NCBI GenBank assembly: GCA_964604675.1
Contig: CAZSAT010000056.1
Location: 1-44,917 of the forward strand
From: CAZSAT01 sp964604675
GTDB taxonomy: Bacteria; Myxococcota_A; UBA796; CAJQPC01
Direction of reading: 5' to 3'
DNA length: 44,917 nucleotides
The first letter of the stretch is position 1. Every line of letters begins with the position of its first letter. Of this stretch, positions 9,602 through 18,254 are shown in pieces. The notes beneath the pieces are model-generated. The model had not been told where the DNA came from. It searched no databases and worked only from the letters and a program-made list of their open reading frames with translations. Position numbers and translations under genes: made by a program.

Positions 9602-11718
9602 CCACCAGCGTGCTGTTGCTAATCGGCACCGCCTGCACCTTCGTCACCCAGAATGACGTCGACGCCGCCCTCGAGGGGCTGGACGACGACGGCGACGGCT
9701 TCACCCGCGACGGTGGAGACTGTGACGACGGCAACGCCGACGTGAACCCCGACGCCGAGGAGGTCTGGTACGACGGCGTGGACGGTGACTGCGACGGCGC
9801 CGACGACAACGACGCCGACGGCGACGGCGAGGCTGCGGAGGGCGCCGACGGCGACGACTGCGACGACGAGGACGCCGACGTGTACCCGGGCGCCGACGAC
9901 GTCTGGTACGACGGCGTGGACTCGGACTGCCTGGGCGACGACGACTTCGACGCCGACGGCGACGGCTACCGCAGCCCAGACGCAGAAGGCGGCGACGACT
10001 GCGACGACGCCGACAGCACGGTGAACCCCGGGGTCACCGACGACTGGTACGACGGTGTGGACGCCGACTGCGGCGGCGAAGACGACTACGACGCCGACGA
10101 GGACGGGTACGTCTACCAGGAGTACGTGGGCCTCGAGACCACCTACGTCGAGGGCAGCGGCAGCGGCAGGCCCTTCGACTGTGACGACAGCGACGAGAGC
10201 ATCTACCTGGGCGCGCCCGACACCTGGTACGACGGGATCGACGCCAACTGCGACGGCGACGACGACTACGACGCGGACGTGGACGGCTTCCGAGCCCCGG
10301 AGGCCGGGGAGGAACCGGCAGACTGCGACGACACCGACGCCAGCCGGTACCCGACCAACACCGAAGATCTGACCGACACCACCGACCACGACTGCGACGG
10401 GGGGGCCACAAGCTTCGAGGCCGAGGACGCGCTCGAGCGCTTCACCGCGGCCACCTCGATGGTGGCGTCGCGCTACGGCAGCACGCTGCACTTCTCCGTG
10501 GCCGCCACGCAGGCCATCGCCGCGGACGGCACGGTCTACTACGACGAGCCGGTCGCCATCACGGTCGACGCCGACGACCCGCGCGCCGGCTCCCAGGGCC
10601 TGCTCACGTGGTTCTCCGGCAACACCTTCGACAACAGCTTCGTGGCCATCGGCGCAGGTCTCGACGTGGTGGTCGACGGCGACGTGCTCTACGGGGCGAA
10701 CGCACAGTTCGAGTCCAGCACCCAGCGGAAGGTGCAGCTCACGGCCTACGACCTGGTGACCGGCACCCGAACCAGCACCGGCTACCCGCTGGCGAGCGTG
10801 GACGAGCTCGGCGACATCGCGCTCGCGATCGACGACACCGGCGCGCTCCACGTGGTCGGCTGCGACCCGACCGGCAGCCAGCTCCAGATCATGGTGACCA
10901 CACCCGAGGATCTCGCCTCGAGCTCGTTCTCGCCGACCACGATCAGTGGCATGCCGGCCGACGCCTGCACCCTGCACTTCGCCGAGGCCGGGGTGGGCAC
11001 CCTCTCCTACGCCGACGGCAGCACGGGTGACTACGTCAACGTGACCTACCCGGACAGCGAACGGCCGCCGGCGACCTTCACCGAGACCAACCGGGACACC
11101 CAGTGGACCGTGGTCGACGTCTCGGTGTCCACCGAGCAGGTCACGCCCGTGGAGGTGCTCGCAGACGACAGCGGCAGCAAGGTCATCGTGGCCGAGGGCA
11201 ACCAGTTCCGCGAGATCGCCACGAGCCGCCCGCCCGCCGCGGTCGACCAGGACCAGCACGACGGCGTGACCTACGCCGTGTGGGCGGAAGACGACGGCTC
11301 GGTCGGCGTCGCGTGGGGTTCCGTGGTCAGCGACTTCGACACCGGCTCGATGTCCCTGGGCTTCCAGGCGATCGAAGTGGCCACCGCGGTCACCGACGAC
11401 GGCCTGTGGTGGGTGGTCGCCGCGCACGACGGCACCGACTTCGCCCTCGGCGTGGTGCCCGTGCCCGGCAGCGACCACAGCGGCGGCGACACCGGCCTGC
11501 CACCCGACACGGGCGACACCGGCGGTGGCGGCGGCCCTGGAGGCGGACCCGACGACACCGCGGGCGGACCTGGCGGCGGACCCGACGACACCGCGGGCGG
11601 ACCCGGCGGCGGACCCGGCGGCGGTCCGGGCGGCGGACCCGACGACACCGGCGGCGGACCCGGTGGTGGCGGACCCGGCGGCGGCGGCCCAGGGGGCGAC
11701 GACACGTCCGCGCCCTGA
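9598..11718 (+). CDS. Exported MopE-type Asp-rich repeat protein
   Basis: 706 residues. The N-terminus (MTTSVLLLIGTAC) may be a short export signal, possibly a lipoprotein signal with Cys13, but it lacks a basic start and the lipobox is poor. Residues about 25-270 carry four full and one partial repeat of the putative metal-binding (MopE) type: DxDxDG, then DCDD, then WYDGVDxDCxG. They are rich in Asp with paired cysteines and probably bind calcium. Residues about 275-640 look like a beta-rich domain without a recognised family. The last 60 residues are Pro/Gly repeats with DDTAGG units, perhaps a wall or surface spacer. Such proteins are frequent in Myxococcota. It starts within the tlyA stop and ends 13 bp from a convergent protease gene. 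Function is unknown; surface adhesion or metal binding is inference. Confidence 0.85.
11530..11703 (+). repeat. GC-rich coding repeat for Gly/Pro tail
   Basis: Short direct repeats built on GGCGGACCC and GACGACACCGCGGGC encode the C-terminal GGPGGGP and DDTAGG units of the preceding surface protein. The copies differ in number and spacing, so the tail is likely to vary in length between strains by slippage or recombination. Confidence 0.75.
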
Positions 11719-11731
11719 CGAAGCGGCAGCG

Positions 11732-14278
11732 CTACTCCTCTGCGTCCGTCATCAAGACCTCGGGCACCCCGCGCACGTACCAGCTTCGACGTGTGGTCAG
11801 CCCCTGGTCGTCCTCCGCGATGACCGTGAAGCGGTTGTCGCCGGCGCTCAGGTCCACGCTGACCTCGACCTGCAACTCGCCCTGTTGGCCGGACGCGTAG
11901 GCCAGCTTCTCGCCACCGCCCCAGACCACGAGGTGGTCGATCCGCCCGTCGTCGTTGGCACGAAACGAGAGCTGCTGCGGCTGCGCGGGCGACGACAGGG
12001 GCACGTTCACCGCGGTGACCGAGGGCCCCTGCAGGTCCACGCTGCGCCCGTCGATCGGCACCATCACCGGCCAGTCGAGCAGCTCGCCGTAGGGCTCGGC
12101 CGTCAGCACCACGTGCAGCGGCAACCAGGCGGTGTCGGCATCGTTCACGACCAGTCCCAGCTCGACGGCTTCCCACACACCCGGCTCGAGGGAGGTCAGC
12201 CCCGTGTCGTACTGGGTGAGCTCGAAGCCAGCGGACTCGGGGTACTCGAAGCGCACGCGCAGATCCGACAAGGCCGTGTCGCCATCCTGCCGGAGCTGGA
12301 TGCGTGCGCGGTGGGTGTCACCGTCCGACACCAGCGCGATGCGCAGGTCGAGGTCGGGTGGCGCCGCGCCGCCGTAGCCGAGCAGCGTCGGGTTCAACCC
12401 CTGTGGCACGCCGCCATCGACGTCCAGCACCGGGCGCACCTCGGACTCGCGAGCCTGGCGACCAGGTGGCACCGACACCTTGACCGTGCCCTGTCCGGCG
12501 TGGCCTGCCTCGATGCGTCCGATGGGCACCACCAGGCCTCGCCAGACGCTGTCGTCGCTGTCGAGTCGAACAGCCGCCCGGTACAGGGTCTCGTTCCCGA
12601 GGTTCGTGACCCGCGCCATCACCGTGGTCTCCTCGCCAGAGCGCGGTGGGGTCATGGGCGTGAGCTCGACCGCCACCCGCGGGGCGTCGCCGAGCGGCTG
12701 CGGCGCACGCTCCCAGGCGATGCCGCGGGCCGCGTAGGCCTCGACGAGCCGAGCCTCCTCCTCGAAGCGCACCTCGTCCTCGACCGACGCCAGCGCCTCG
12801 AGCAGCGCAGCGCGGTTGGGCTCCGGGTCGAGCTCCAGCACGCGGATGGCCACGTCGAGCTCCGGATCCTCGCGCAAGGGCACCACCTCGTCCTCCCGCC
12901 ACCCCTCGTGCTCCATCACGGAGTACACCGGCACGAGATCGCCCGAGGCCGGAAGCCGCGGAACGGCGCGGTGCACGCCACGGTCATCGAAGAGGATCGA
13001 CCCCAGGGCCAGGTCCGGAGCCAGGCCGCTGTCGCTGATCGAGAGCTCACCGTCGAGCAGGAAGCGCGCGACGGTGAGCTTGAACGCGGTGTCGTGGTCC
13101 AGGGTGTAGCGCTTCTGCACGGTGCCCTTGCCGTAGGTGTTCTGGCCGACGAGCACCGCGCGGTCCAACTCCCTGAGCGCCCCCGCCACGATCTCCGATC
13201 CCGAAGCCGTGCGCTGATCCACCAGGATCACGATCGGAATGTTCGGCTCGTCCCCATCGTCGAAGGCCTGGATGTTGGACACCAGCCCACGCACGGGGGC
13301 GCCGTCCCGGCCGACCGTCTGCACCAGGCCGCCGGCGACCACGAAGCGATCCGCGGTCTGCGCGGACTGGATCATCGAGCCACCCGTGTTGCGCCTCAGG
13401 TCCAGCACCAGGCCCCGGTCCAGGTCGCCGGCGGCACCCAGTCCGTCGAGCGCCGTCTCGAGGTTGTCGACGGTCTGCTCGGAGAAGTGCTGGATGCGGA
13501 TGTAGCCGATGCCCGGCGCGACGGACCGCCACTCGAGGTTCGGCAAGCGGATCTCCGCGCGCTCCAGGCTCACGGTCAGCTCCACCACCTCGCCATGGAG
13601 GCTGCGCGCGAGCAACAACTCCACCGTGGTGCCCTCGAGCCCGGTGATGCGGTCGACCGCGTTCCGCGCGCCCATGCCCACGACCGACTCCCCGTCGATG
13701 CGGACCACACGGTCGCCGGTCTGCAGACCGGCCCGCGACGACGGGGTGTCTTCGTAGACCTCCTCGATGACGAGGTTGTGCTCGTCGTCGGTGGTGATCC
13801 GCACCCCGATGCCGACCATCGTGCCCTTGAGCCGCTTGTCGAAGGCCTGCAGCCGCTCACCATGGAGGATCCGCGAGTGGCGGTCGAGCGCGTCGGCCAC
13901 GCCGTGGAGCAGCACGATCTGCGGCTCGTGGTCCTGGTCGAGCACCTCGCCGGCGGAGCGCAGGTGGAGCTCCAGCTCGCGGAGCTTGTCGTCGAGCTCC
14001 TCCCAGCTGCCGATCGTCACCTCGCCGAGCAGCTGGCCATCGCCGTGGAAGAGGCGCACACGCGTGCCGTCGACTTCGACGATCGCCCACTCCACCTGCT
14101 GCTGGAGCTCGGCGCCGATCGCCGCGGCGACCTCCTCGAGATCGAGCTCGTCCCAGCCCAGGTAGTTCCGCTCGATCCGGCCCAACGCCGCGTCGTAGAG
14201 GTCGTCGGACTGCGCGCGCGCCTGGAGCGGCAACGCGACGAGCAGCGCGAGGAGCATCTGGAACAGGGGCCTGACCAT
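11732..14278 (-). CDS. Secreted S41 (C-terminal processing) peptidase with PDZ and beta-sandwich tail
   Basis: 848 residues. The signal peptide is MVRPLFQMLLALLVALPLQA. A helical N-terminal region is followed by a PDZ domain (about 150-235: GVRITTDDEHNLVIEEV and GLQTGDRVVRIDGESV), then the S41 protease core. The catalytic pair is Ser361 in TASGSEIVAGAL and Lys384 in TYGKGTVQ, with Gln388 after it, spaced as in CtpA/Prc. The region after residue 480 is unusually long and appears to hold two or three beta-sandwich domains (VELTPMTPPRSGEETTVMAR and AGDNRFTVIAEDDQGL), perhaps for substrate or envelope binding. The start is placed at 14278 because the signal peptide begins there; no Shine-Dalgarno is seen. 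It ends 13 bp from the convergent surface-protein gene. Confidence 0.9.
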   Translation of the reverse strand: MVRPLFQMLLALLVALPLQARAQSDDLYDAALGRIERNYLGWDELDLEEVAAAIGAELQQQVEWAIVEVDGTRVRLFHGDGQLLGEVTIGSWEELDDKLRELELHLRSAGEVLDQDHEPQIVLLHGVADALDRHSRILHGERLQAFDKRLKGTMVGIGVRITTDDEHNLVIEEVYEDTPSSRAGLQTGDRVVRIDGESVVGMGARNAVDRITGLEGTTVELLLARSLHGEVVELTVSLERAEIRLPNLEWRSVAPGIGYIRIQHFSEQTVDNLETALDGLGAAGDLDRGLVLDLRRNTGGSMIQSAQTADRFVVAGGLVQTVGRDGAPVRGLVSNIQAFDDGDEPNIPIVILVDQRTASGSEIVAGALRELDRAVLVGQNTYGKGTVQKRYTLDHDTAFKLTVARFLLDGELSISDSGLAPDLALGSILFDDRGVHRAVPRLPASGDLVPVYSVMEHEGWREDEVVPLREDPELDVAIRVLELDPEPNRAALLEALASVEDEVRFEEEARLVEAYAARGIAWERAPQPLGDAPRVAVELTPMTPPRSGEETTVMARVTNLGNETLYRAAVRLDSDDSVWRGLVVPIGRIEAGHAGQGTVKVSVPPGRQARESEVRPVLDVDGGVPQGLNPTLLGYGGAAPPDLDLRIALVSDGDTHRARIQLRQDGDTALSDLRVRFEYPESAGFELTQYDTGLTSLEPGVWEAVELGLVVNDADTAWLPLHVVLTAEPYGELLDWPVMVPIDGRSVDLQGPSVTAVNVPLSSPAQPQQLSFRANDDGRIDHLVVWGGGEKLAYASGQQGELQVEVSVDLSAGDNRFTVIAEDDQGLTTRRSWYVRGVPEVLMTDAEE

Positions 14279-14288
14279 GGACGTGCAC

Positions 14289-14296
14289 GATATACC
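14289..14296. promoter_or_regulatory. Possible shared -10 element for divergent, near-leaderless transcripts
   Basis: Only 24 bp separate the protease start (14278, minus) from larB (14303, plus). GATATACC in this gap gives TATACC (14291-14296) on the plus strand and TATATC (14294-14289) on the minus strand. Both would start transcription at or within a few bases of the ATG, and neither gene has a clear Shine-Dalgarno sequence. No convincing -35 elements are seen, so this is tentative. Confidence 0.3.
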
Positions 14297-14302
14297 GTAG
14301 GC

Positions 14303-15055
14303 ATGCCCGGGCCCGACCCCAAGCGCTTGCGCGAACTGCTCGATGAGGTGGCCGCCGGCCGCATGGCGCCGGCCGCAGCCGCGGCCCAGCTCGACACCCC
14401 CGAGGACGACTTCTCCACGGTCGACACCGGCCGCGCGCTCCGCACCGGCGTCGCCGAGGTCGTTTACGGCGCTGGCAAGTCGGCCGAGCAGATCGCCTCC
14501 ATCGTCACGCGCCTTCGAGAAGCCGGCCAGAACGCGCTCGTCACCCGACTCGACACCCCGAAGGCCGAGAACATCCTGGAGGTCCACCCAGACGCGGTCT
14601 GGCACCCGATCCCCGGCGTGCTCGTGGCGCGCATGCACCCCTGGAAGGACCTCGGGAAGGGGGAGGTGCTGGTCGTCTGCGCCGGCACGAGCGACCTGCC
14701 CGTCGCCGAAGAAGCCGCCGTGGTGGCCCACGAGCTCGGAAACCGCGTGCTGCGCTTGACCGACGTGGGCGTGGCTGGGATCCATCGTGTGCTGCGCCGG
14801 CAGACGGAGCTGCGCTCCGCCCGGGTCGTGATCGTGGTGGCCGGCATGGAGGGTGCGCTCGCCAGCGTCGTCGCCGGCCTCACCGACAAGCCGGTCATCG
14901 CGGTGCCCACGTCGGTCGGGTACGGCGCAGCCTTCGGTGGTCTCGCCGCGCTGTTGGGCATGTTGAACAGCTGCGCGCCCGGCGTGAGCGTGGTGAACAT
15001 CGACAACGGCTTCGGAGCCGCCTACCAGGCCGCGCTCATCAACCGGCTCGACTGA
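14303..15055 (+). CDS. larB: LarB: pyridinium-3,5-biscarboxylate mononucleotide synthase
   Basis: 250 residues, full length. LarB carboxylates and hydrolyses nicotinic acid adenine dinucleotide in the first step of nickel-pincer nucleotide cofactor synthesis. The C-terminal half is the PurE-like fold: VCAGTSDLPVAEEAAVVAHE, then VIVVAGMEGALASVVAGL, then VIAVPTSVGYGAAFGGLAAL. The N-terminal half has the usual LarB helix and Rossmann part (GVAEVVYGAGKSAEQI). The ATG at 14303 is used because it fits the family N-terminus. Its stop overlaps the larC start by one base. The cofactor serves lactate racemase and related epimerases, none of which is in this window. Confidence 0.94.
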   Translation: MPGPDPKRLRELLDEVAAGRMAPAAAAAQLDTPEDDFSTVDTGRALRTGVAEVVYGAGKSAEQIASIVTRLREAGQNALVTRLDTPKAENILEVHPDAVWHPIPGVLVARMHPWKDLGKGEVLVVCAGTSDLPVAEEAAVVAHELGNRVLRLTDVGVAGIHRVLRRQTELRSARVVIVVAGMEGALASVVAGLTDKPVIAVPTSVGYGAAFGGLAALLGMLNSCAPGVSVVNIDNGFGAAYQAALINRLD

Positions 15056-16233
15056 TGGCGGTGCTCTGGGTCGACGCACAGGCCGGCCTCGCGGGCGACA
15101 TGCTCTGTGCGGCCCTGCTGGATGCCGGCGCCGCCACCACGGAGCAGCTCGGCGCGGCGCTCGGGGCGCTCGGGGTCGAAGGCTGGTCGCTCGCCACCGA
15201 GCGCGTGCAGCGAGGCCCCTTTGCGGCCACCCGCTTCATCGTGCACGACCACACCGAAGATCACCACCACCACCGGCACTGGCCCGAGATCCGCGGCTTG
15301 ATCGAGGCCTCTGGCCTGCCGACCCGCGTCCGAGAGCGGGCCCTGGCCGCCTTCACGGCGCTCGCCGAAGCCGAGGCCGGCGTGCACGGCGTGCCCTTGG
15401 AGCACGTGGCGTTCCACGAGGTGGGGGCCATCGACTCGATCGTCGACATCGTGGGAGCGTGCTGGCTGCTCGACGCGCTCGACGTCGATCGGATCGTGGC
15501 CACGCCGCTGCCCCTGGGCTCGGGAACGGTGGACACCGCCCACGGCCGGCTCGCGATCCCGGTGCCTGCCACGGTGGCGCTCATGGCCCGAGTGGGCTGG
15601 CCGAGCTTCCAGGACGGTGTGCCCGGCGAGCGGGTCACCCCCACCGGCGCGGCCCTGATCACAGCCCTGGCCGAGCCCGGACCCATGCCCTCGATGCGAC
15701 CATCGGCCGTGGGCTACGGGGCCGGCACGCGGAACCCCGACGCGATCGCGAACGTGGTCCGGGTGGTGGTCGGTGACGAGGGAGAAGGCACGGCCGCCTG
15801 GCTCGACCTGATCGCGGCCCAGGTCGACGACATGCCCGGCGAGTGGGTGCCGCCCCTGCTGGAGCGGCTGCTCGAAGCGGGCGCCGCCGATGCCTGGGTG
15901 ACGCCGGTCTTGATGAAGAAGGGACGTCCCGGGCACCTCGTGCAGGCGCTGGCCGACCCCGACTGCGCCGAGGCGGTGGGCCACGCGCTCCTCCGACACG
16001 CCAGCACCTTCGGCGTTCGACGTCATCGGGTGCGACGCACCGTGCTCGAGCGGAGCTTCGAGACCGTCGACACCCCCTGGGGACCCGTCCCGGTGAAGCT
16101 GGGCCACCTGGCGGGCGCGATCGTGCAGCGCGCACCGGAGTACGATGTCTGCTCGGCACATGCTCGCGAGCACGGGATCCCCGTGGCCCGCGTCTACCGC
16201 GCGGCCCTCGCGGCCCTCGACCTGGAGCCCTGA
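15055..16233 (+). CDS. larC: LarC: nickel-pincer cofactor nickel insertase
   Basis: 392 residues, typical of full-length LarC, which inserts nickel into the pincer nucleotide in a CTP-dependent step. The N-terminus MAVLWVDAQAGLAGDMLCAA is the family hallmark. A His-rich stretch (HDHTEDHHHHRHWPEI) around residues 63-78 is a likely metal site. LEHVAFHEVGAIDSIVDIVG and ERVTPTGAALITAL follow, and the C-terminal part has QVDDMPGEWVPPLLERLLEAGA. It is one-base coupled to larB. The third gene of the pathway, larE, and the usual client larA are not in the window, so they must lie elsewhere. Confidence 0.94.
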   Translation: MAVLWVDAQAGLAGDMLCAALLDAGAATTEQLGAALGALGVEGWSLATERVQRGPFAATRFIVHDHTEDHHHHRHWPEIRGLIEASGLPTRVRERALAAFTALAEAEAGVHGVPLEHVAFHEVGAIDSIVDIVGACWLLDALDVDRIVATPLPLGSGTVDTAHGRLAIPVPATVALMARVGWPSFQDGVPGERVTPTGAALITALAEPGPMPSMRPSAVGYGAGTRNPDAIANVVRVVVGDEGEGTAAWLDLIAAQVDDMPGEWVPPLLERLLEAGAADAWVTPVLMKKGRPGHLVQALADPDCAEAVGHALLRHASTFGVRRHRVRRTVLERSFETVDTPWGPVPVKLGHLAGAIVQRAPEYDVCSAHAREHGIPVARVYRAALAALDLEP

Positions 16234-16911
16234 GTGGATCTCGCCGCGACCGACCTGCTGGACCGCCTGATCGCGAGCACTGACGACGCGTTGATCGCGG
16301 CCGACTCCCGCGGGCGCCTCATCGGCTTCAACACCGCGGCGGGCGAGCTGCTCGGCTACACCGAAGCCGAAGCGAAGGGCGGCGTGCACGCTGCCGATCT
16401 CTACGCCGACCCTCGCGACGCCCGACGGCTGTCCAAGTTGCTGATGGACAACGACCCGGAGCCGGTCACCGAGGAGCGGGTGCGGCTGCGCACCCACTAC
16501 GGCGAAGCGGTCGCCACGCGCTTCATCGGCTGGGTGGTGCGCGATGCCCAGGGCGAGGTGGTGGGCACCGCCGGGCTGTTCCGCGACATGCGGCACTACC
16601 GGGCCATGGCCAACCAGATCGAGGCCTTCACCGACCGCGTGCTCGCCCAGGAGCAGGCCACCACCACCAAGATGGTCGCCGGCGGCGCCGCGCACGAGCT
16701 GAACCAGCCTCTGACCAGCGTGATGGGCACCCTCGAGCTGCTGCTGCTCAAGCGTGGCCTGGACCCCAGCACCGTCGAACGTCTGGAGCGCTCCTACGCC
16801 CAGCTGGAGCGCATGGCGGAGACGGTTCGACGCCTGTCCGAGGTGCGCGAGCTGAACGCCAAGCCCTACGTCGACGACACCACCATCATGGATCTCAAGG
16901 GCGACACGTGA
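16234..16911 (+). CDS. PAS domain plus histidine-kinase DHp domain, no ATPase domain
   Basis: 225 residues from a GTG directly after the larC stop. Residues about 8-118 form a PAS sensor domain (DDALIAADSRGRLIGFNTAA and GEVVGTAGLFRDM). A helical linker follows, then a DHp (HisKA) dimerisation and phosphoacceptor segment with His154 in GGAAHELNQPLTSVMG. The protein ends about 70 residues after that histidine, so the catalytic ATP-binding (HATPase_c) domain of a histidine kinase is missing. The end is not a visible frameshift: the stop is followed at once by the coupled next gene. It could be a phosphotransfer protein, or could dimerise with a separate kinase; both are inference. No membrane segment, so cytoplasmic. 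Confidence 0.85.
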   Translation: MDLAATDLLDRLIASTDDALIAADSRGRLIGFNTAAGELLGYTEAEAKGGVHAADLYADPRDARRLSKLLMDNDPEPVTEERVRLRTHYGEAVATRFIGWVVRDAQGEVVGTAGLFRDMRHYRAMANQIEAFTDRVLAQEQATTTKMVAGGAAHELNQPLTSVMGTLELLLLKRGLDPSTVERLERSYAQLERMAETVRRLSEVRELNAKPYVDDTTIMDLKGDT

Positions 16912-17810
16912 GCGTCCCGGTCGCCTTCGCCACCGCCGTGGTGTGCGTGGCCCTCGACGAACGGGACCGCACCATCCTCGACGCGGTGGCGTCTCTGAGC
17001 GGGGCCCTGGGCCTGCGACGCGTGGTGGTCGCCCACGTCGCCCACGTCGAGTCGATCGCGACAGCGCTGCTCGGAGGGATCGCACCGGACCGCGGCTCGC
17101 TCGAACCGCCACCGGGCCTGGAGCACCTCGCAGCCGACCTCGGCCGGGCCATCCCGGAGGTCGAGGTGGTCACGGCACACCGCGTCGGCACGGTGCACGA
17201 GGAGCTGATCGCGCTCGCCTGTGACGTGGAAGCCGACCTCGTGGTGCTCGGGCGCACCGCACCCGACGGCGGGCGCACCATGTGGGGCAGCCGCGGCGAA
17301 GCGGTGGCGCGGCACGCCGATCGCTCGGTCCTGGTGGTGCCCGATGGCCACGTGCCCCGCGGGGGCCGCGTGGTGGTCGGCCTCGACTTCAGCCAAGGCA
17401 GCCACCGCGCCCTCGAGGCGGCCGTGACCCTCGGGCGCCGCGTGCAAGCGGTCTACGGCTACCGGGTCGACGCCGCGATCAGCTACGGCGGGCTCGCCCC
17501 GACCGACTTCCAGCACCACGTGGAGCAGCACGCTCGCCGGCACTTCGCCGACGAGGTGCTCCCAACGCTTCCACAGGGTGCGCTCGAGCCGCAGCTGGTG
17601 TGCGTCTCGGGCAGCCGCGTGAGCGACACCCTGGTCGCGAAGGCCTCGGGCGCCGACCTCCTGGTGGTCGGCGGAGCAGGTCGCACGCGGCTCGCGCGCA
17701 TGTTGCTCGGCAGCACCGCCGAGCGAGTGGCGGGCCGATCGGACACCAGCGTGCTCATCGTTCGGCAGAAGGGAAAGCTGCAGGGCCTCGCGCAGACCCT
17801 GCTCGCCTAA
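16908..17810 (+). CDS. Tandem UspA universal stress protein
   Basis: 300 residues from a GTG that overlaps the previous stop by 4 bp. There are two UspA domains, about 1-148 and 150-300. Each ends in the nucleotide-binding style motif of the family: DLVVLGRTAPDGGRTMWGSR with SVLVVP in the first, and DLLVVGGAGRTRLARMLLGS with SVLIVR in the second. The second matches G-2x-G-9x-G(S/T) better and may bind ATP. UspA proteins respond to starvation and envelope stress. The coupling to a PAS/DHp protein suggests a small stress-signalling pair; that is inference from position. Confidence 0.92.
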   Translation: MSVPVAFATAVVCVALDERDRTILDAVASLSGALGLRRVVVAHVAHVESIATALLGGIAPDRGSLEPPPGLEHLAADLGRAIPEVEVVTAHRVGTVHEELIALACDVEADLVVLGRTAPDGGRTMWGSRGEAVARHADRSVLVVPDGHVPRGGRVVVGLDFSQGSHRALEAAVTLGRRVQAVYGYRVDAAISYGGLAPTDFQHHVEQHARRHFADEVLPTLPQGALEPQLVCVSGSRVSDTLVAKASGADLLVVGGAGRTRLARMLLGSTAERVAGRSDTSVLIVRQKGKLQGLAQTLLA

Positions 17811-17814
17811 TGAC

Positions 17815-17834
17815 ATCACGGTTGCAGACGTGAT
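17815..17834 (+). terminator. Weak hairpin after the UspA gene
   Basis: ATCACG and CGTGAT pair around an eight-base loop, and CCTTTG follows. The stem is short and the T-run poor. It could be a terminator for the larBC run or an operator for the next gene. Confidence 0.3.
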
Positions 17835-17884
17835 CCTTTGCCCCGGATCGGCAGTAAGGTAGGTACAACAAGAAGAGGTTCTCG

Positions 17885-18082
17885 ATGCGCCGACTGCTCG
17901 TGCTCTCAGCTCTCTGCCTTCCCGCCACCGCGTTCGCGAACGACGGCGGGTGCGTGAAGGGCGTCAACGTCGACCTCACCTCGACCACGGACTTCAAGAC
18001 GGTCTCGATCCAGGTGGCCGACGCGAACATCGACCCGAACGACATCACCGAAGGCGTGAAGGACAACGTCGGCAAGCGATAG
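17885..18082 (+). CDS. Small secreted protein of unknown function
   Basis: 65 residues: a clear signal peptide (MRRLLVLSALCLPATAFA) and about 47 mature residues beginning NDGGCVKGVNVDL. The mature part has one cysteine and no recognised domain. AGAGG lies eight bases before the ATG. It is separated from the UspA gene by 74 bp, and followed by a strong GC-rich hairpin, so it is probably a single-gene transcript. I do not recognise the family. The signal sequence, good GC-ending codons and flanking signals support it as real. Confidence 0.65.
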   Translation: MRRLLVLSALCLPATAFANDGGCVKGVNVDLTSTTDFKTVSIQVADANIDPNDITEGVKDNVGKR

Positions 18083-18105
18083 CATGGTGCCGGCGCTCGA
18101 CTGAA

Positions 18106-18126
18106 GGGGGGCCTCGGAGGCCCCCC
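18106..18126. terminator. Strong GC hairpin between convergent genes
   Basis: GGGGGGCCT and AGGCCCCCC pair perfectly (9 bp) around a CGG loop. It lies 23 bp after the small secreted protein stop and about 130 bp beyond the stop of the convergent tadB gene, so it may stop transcription from both sides. The T-run is minimal on either strand. Confidence 0.6.
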
Positions 18127-18254
18127 TATGCTCGCCTTCGGCTCGCTGACCCCCCATCGACCTGGCTGGGCGTGGGTCGTGTGGCCGCGCATCGGGGCGG
18201 CGCTGCGGGGCGGCGCTGCGCGCCGACCCCACGCTACTGCACGCACGCGGAGGG

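Noticed and set aside
9700..10400. Regular DNA repeats that might be taken for a CRISPR array
   Set aside because: They encode the Asp-rich MopE-type protein repeats in an uninterrupted frame, with no constant repeat and spacer structure.
14279..15079. Extending the S41 protease upstream over larB
   Set aside because: The frame is open by chance. A signal peptide begins at 14278, and larB on the other strand is certain.
17811..17827. A sigma-54-like sequence before the small secreted protein (TGACATCACGGTTGCAG)
   Set aside because: The critical G at -24 is replaced by A, and the sequence also forms part of a small hairpin, so it is not called a promoter.
18194..18219. Direct 13-bp repeat GGGGCGGCGCTGC in the gap before tadB
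   Set aside because: Only two copies in very GC-rich sequence, with no symmetry or link to a gene start; probably simple slippage.
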